Below are positions 43,322-45,660 of a DNA stretch of 45,660 bases, one piece after another (the first letter of the stretch is position 1; every line of letters starts with the position of its first letter). Under the pieces are notes generated by a model that saw nothing but the letters and a program-made list of their open reading frames with translations, did no database searches and had not been told where the DNA came from. The stretch comes from Gloeomargarita sp. SKYB120 (lineage in GTDB: Bacteria > Cyanobacteriota > Cyanobacteriia > Gloeomargaritales > Gloeomargaritaceae), in contig JANXAM010000020.1 in assembly GCA_025062155.1 (NCBI GenBank), positions 1 to 45,660 of the forward strand, written 5' to 3'. The position numbers and the translations under genes were made by a program.

Positions 43322-44952
43322 AGAAAATCGGTGCGCCGGGGCGGTGGACCAAACAGGGCCTCCAGGCGTTTGAGAGCGGCTCGCGCTGAAGGAAAGCGTT
43401 TTTGCCAGTCTGGTTGCAGGAGACCGCTGAGCAGCTCCCCCAACCGGTCGCTCACCTGCACCTGCCCTTGCCAATCCAGGGCGTTGAGGCCGGGAAGCTG
43501 TGGCAATTCTTGAGGAGACCGACCCGTAAGCGCCTCAATGGCAATCACGCCCAGGGCGTAGAGGTCGCTAGTGAGATTGGGCTGTCCCCAGGCCTGCTCG
43601 GGCGCCATGTAACCGGGTTTGCCGACCACGACGGTGTGTTCTGATTTCCCCAGCAGGGTGGAGGACGCCACCTTGACAGCCCCAAAGTCAATCAGCACGA
43701 GTTTTCGGTCCGATTCCCGCCGCAGGATGTTATCGGGGGTGAGATCCCGGTGGATGACGCGGTGTCGTTGCACAAACTCCAGGATGGATAACAGCTCCCA
43801 CAGCAGCCAGACCACGTCCATTTCTTCCCAAAGGTGCTGGGGACCCAACTCCTGGCGCAGGGGATGCCCAGCGATGAAGTCCTGGACCAGGTAGAAATCG
43901 TCTCCCACCTCGAGGTAGGCCAGCAGCAGAGGAATCTGGTCATGCCGCCCTAGGGTTTCTAGGGTTGCGGCTTCGGTGGCAAACAGGCGCCGGGCGGTCG
44001 CTAAGGTGGTGGGGTCGGCGGTGCGCAGCCGCAGACGTTTGATCACGCACAGCGGTTCGCCAGGCCGGTGCTGGTCGCGCCCGAGATAGGTTTCTCCAAA
44101 CCCGCCGGTTGTCAACAGCCGTTCCACGCGGTAACGTCCCCCGATGAGGCCGTGTTCCTGGGGTTGCTCCGCCGGTCGTCCCACCAGCAGGAGTCCCGCT
44201 AGCCCCGCCAAGGGAGACAGGGGTTGCAGCGTAAACACCGCCGGTTGCCAAGCGTCGGACCCCACCCGCAGTCGCAGCCTGACCTGAGGTGCCAGGGTCT
44301 GCTGTTGCAACAGCGCCTGGGTTTGACCATCCACAAACGCCTGCCGGTCCTCCGGATGGACAAATTCCAACCAGTCCCGTCCCAATACCTGGGCCAGGCT
44401 GTGACCCCACCATTGGGCTAGCGCTGGATTCTGGTAGTAAATCCGGCCTTCGGGGCTAAGAACGGCCACCAAATCCCGCACCAACGGCTCTAGCACCCGC
44501 CCCACCTGCAGTTCCGCAGGGACCTGGGCCAGGGGTTGGGGTGGCATTGGGTAGATGGTCAAGGTTTCGTCGCCTGGGCTAGTCAGCGGTGGAGCTAGCG
44601 CGTCTGGTAGGGTGGCGGTGCAATGGAACCGGATCACGTCAGGCGGTTCCCGGTCAAAGGCACATCCCAGGCTAATTTCCCCCTCAGCGGGGAGGCGAAT
44701 TTCCTCGCCCCGGACGTGCAACACCTGGGACGGCTCTCCCCAGCGGACAAAGGTGCCGTTGCGGCTTTCATCCCGCAGGTAGAAATCGGGAGGACGGTAC
44801 TCGATGCGGGCGTGGTAACGGGACGCAAAGGAGTTGTCCACGATGAGGTCGCTGGTGGGATGTCGCCCTAACAGGGCATGGGGCCGCATCGGACCGAGCC
44901 ATAGCTCCTGACCGTTGCTCTGTAAGTGCAAATAACCGGCTGGTGCTGTCAC
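43318..44952 (-). CDS. serine/threonine kinase with FHA and PAS domains
   Basis: The 544-residue protein has three domains in order. FHA spans about 25-95 ([32 protein letters not shown]), a phosphothreonine-binding module. PAS spans about 155-258 ([20 protein letters not shown] and [10 protein letters not shown]). A Hanks-type kinase spans about 273-535, with a glycine loop [11 protein letters not shown], Lys305 in VIKRL, HRD at 401-403 followed by NIL, DFG at 422-424, and PGYMAPEQ. Its start (GTG 44952) has no clear ribosome binding site and lies within the trailing frame of the gspE pseudogene. It is cytosolic, with no membrane segment. Targets are unknown. Confidence 0.9.
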   Translation of the reverse strand: MTAPAGYLHLQSNGQELWLGPMRPHALLGRHPTSDLIVDNSFASRYHARIEYRPPDFYLRDESRNGTFVRWGEPSQVLHVRGEEIRLPAEGEISLGCAFDREPPDVIRFHCTATLPDALAPPLTSPGDETLTIYPMPPQPLAQVPAELQVGRVLEPLVRDLVAVLSPEGRIYYQNPALAQWWGHSLAQVLGRDWLEFVHPEDRQAFVDGQTQALLQQQTLAPQVRLRLRVGSDAWQPAVFTLQPLSPLAGLAGLLLVGRPAEQPQEHGLIGGRYRVERLLTTGGFGETYLGRDQHRPGEPLCVIKRLRLRTADPTTLATARRLFATEAATLETLGRHDQIPLLLAYLEVGDDFYLVQDFIAGHPLRQELGPQHLWEEMDVVWLLWELLSILEFVQRHRVIHRDLTPDNILRRESDRKLVLIDFGAVKVASSTLLGKSEHTVVVGKPGYMAPEQAWGQPNLTSDLYALGVIAIEALTGRSPQELPQLPGLNALDWQGQVQVSDRLGELLSGLLQPDWQKRFPSARAALKRLEALFGPPPRRTDFL

Positions 44953-44964
44953 GGGGGATTCGCA

Positions 44965-45478
44965 AGGGGTTTGTTTCCAATTTACCCTGCGGGTCCAACA
45001 CGCGGCGCAGTTCGGCCAGCGTCGTCATCGATCGCCACAAGGTACTGGCGCAATTCCCGTACGGTGCCCTGGTAGATGAACTGGCGCATGGGGTCTGTCA
45101 CCTCCAGCAGTTCAATCACGGCAATCCGTTCGAGATAGCCCGTTCCCAGGCACTGGGCGCACCCCTGTCCTCGTCGCCAGTGTTGGGCGTCCATCCGAGA
45201 CTGGCCAACTCCTCGGGCGCGGGTCGGTAGGGCACGGCACAGTGAGGACATACCCGCCGCACCAACCGCTGTCCGAGACCCCCAGCAGGGCATCGCTGAT
45301 TAGGCCGGGGTTGGGGCCCAAATCCCGCAGGCGGGGAATAGCCGTCGCCGTGTCAATTGTGTGCATCGTCGTCAGCACCAGATGCCTCGTCAGGGCGGCG
45401 CGCACTACCGTCGCGGATTTCCCCCACCATGATGATGTCGGGGTCTTGGCGCAGGATGGCCCGCAGGCCGTTCCTAAA
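44965..45478 (-). pseudogene. gspE/pilB-type secretion ATPase, C-terminal remnant
   Basis: Read on the minus strand, GspE/PilB blocks appear in sequence but in alternating frames. They are [99 protein letters not shown] and LAELRRVLDPQGKLE. At least four frameshifts and a small deletion after VGEIRD break the gene, and the Walker A half is absent. The upstream boundary coincides with repeat B and, 90 bp beyond, the IS630 element. The function of an intact relative is type IV pilus or type II secretion assembly. Confidence 0.85.
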
Positions 45479-45545
45479 GCTATGGACATTTAGCCACAGG
45501 CTGCTAGGTGAACGGCTCTTCCAACAACTTCTCCCGCCGCCTGCA
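45468..45545 (-). repeat. 78-bp dispersed repeat, copy B
   Basis: This is the inverted partner of 1345-1422, differing at about ten positions. On this strand it contains ATGGACATT followed by a stop, whereas copy A has no stop there. One border is the gspE pseudogene; the other lies 25 bp from the IS630-type left end. Confidence 0.65.
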
Positions 45546-45570
45546 GGAGTGGAGCGTCATCGCTGTAGTC

Positions 45571-45660
45571 TATAGCTAAAAATGTTTAGCTTGGCATAGA
45601 ATAGGGCTAATGAGTTCATAGAGGTTTTTCATGTCTAAGCCTTACAGCACAGACCTGCGT
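45571..45660 (+). mobile_element. left end of an IS630-family insertion sequence (cut by window edge)
   Basis: TATAGC at 45571-45576 begins a 60-bp leader containing the perfect inverted repeat AGCTAAA-AATG-TTTAGCT, followed by a transposase start at 45631. TA at the boundary is the usual IS630 target. The leader start is similar to the right end of the MITE-like element at 1014-1116. Confidence 0.65.
45631..45660 (+). CDS. IS630-family transposase, N-terminal fragment (continues past window)
   Basis: The ATG at 45631, with GAGG 6 nt upstream, encodes MSKPYSTDLR, a typical N-terminus of cyanobacterial IS630 transposases (K-P-Y-S-x-D-L-R). Only ten codons are inside the window, so integrity cannot be judged. 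The helix-turn-helix and DDE catalytic domain would follow. Confidence 0.7.
   Translation, partial: MSKPYSTDLR

Overview
The window is a cyanobacterial chromosome segment. Direct markers are phycobilisome genes (cpcT tail, apcF), photosystem I genes (psaF, psaJ, psaL), chlorophyll synthesis genes (chlD, ycf54), ndhS, a Z-ISO-type carotene isomerase, a type I glnA behind a consensus NtcA promoter, and many families found mainly in cyanobacteria and plastids (DUF4912, Ycf55/DUF3685, DUF4330, DUF2499, DUF3593, DUF4079, DUF2996). Base composition is moderately GC-rich by eye and gene packing is tight. PsaF carries an extra N-terminal segment of about 17 residues of the kind I know from plastid PsaF, and psaF-psaJ-psaL form one cluster. 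A deep-branching, plastid-related lineage such as Gloeomargaritales is therefore an attractive guess, but it is inference.

Layout. 1-0.9 kb: end of cpcT overlapping ruvA. 0.9-1.5 kb: gene-free stretch with a 103-bp MITE-like element, a 78-bp repeat that recurs inverted at the far end of the window, and the glnA terminator. 1.5-8.1 kb: glnA and apcF diverge around an NtcA site; then tlyA, a VOC protein, and the ispG-ctp-Z-ISO cluster. 8.1-15.4 kb: a decayed Uma2 gene, icd, DUF4912, Ycf55-like and PBP2 genes, and a SYLF lipoprotein-type gene. 15.7-24.6 kb: DUF4079, NYN and carA, ccdA, an oxidoreductase, DUF4330-LOG-CDF, ycf54, lptF-like, queA. 24.6-25.6 kb: a degraded IS1-family element. 25.6-33.1 kb: chlD, a GT2 glycosyltransferase, a fatty acid desaturase, the overlapping DUF2499-DUF3593-epimerase-GT4 operon, fabG. 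33.1-34.1 kb: a second MITE-like element, a second IS1 remnant and tRNA-Ala(CGC). 34.1-43.3 kb: gpsA and a TPR lipoprotein, psaFJL, Uma2, DUF2996, MoaD-like, an AI-2E transporter, dus, a SpoIIE-type phosphatase/response regulator diverging from an RsbW-like ATPase, ndhS, cysE. 43.3-45.66 kb: an FHA-PAS-Ser/Thr kinase, a gspE/pilB pseudogene, and the left end of an IS630-family element cut by the window edge.

How the genes work together. Many products serve the photosynthetic apparatus: pigment synthesis (chlD, ycf54, ispG, Z-ISO), antenna (cpcT, apcF), PSI (psaFJL), NDH-1 (ndhS) and membrane lipids (desaturase, fabG, gpsA). Nitrogen and carbon metabolism meet in glnA, icd, carA and cysE. The accessory DNA is confined to four short islands with IS1 and IS630-type debris. 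No intact defence system or CRISPR array was seen. The most noteworthy signals are the IS630-associated MITE-like family, the plastid-like PsaF, a high frequency of convergent gene pairs that share a 4-nt stop overlap, and a possible small ORF overlapping the start of chlD.
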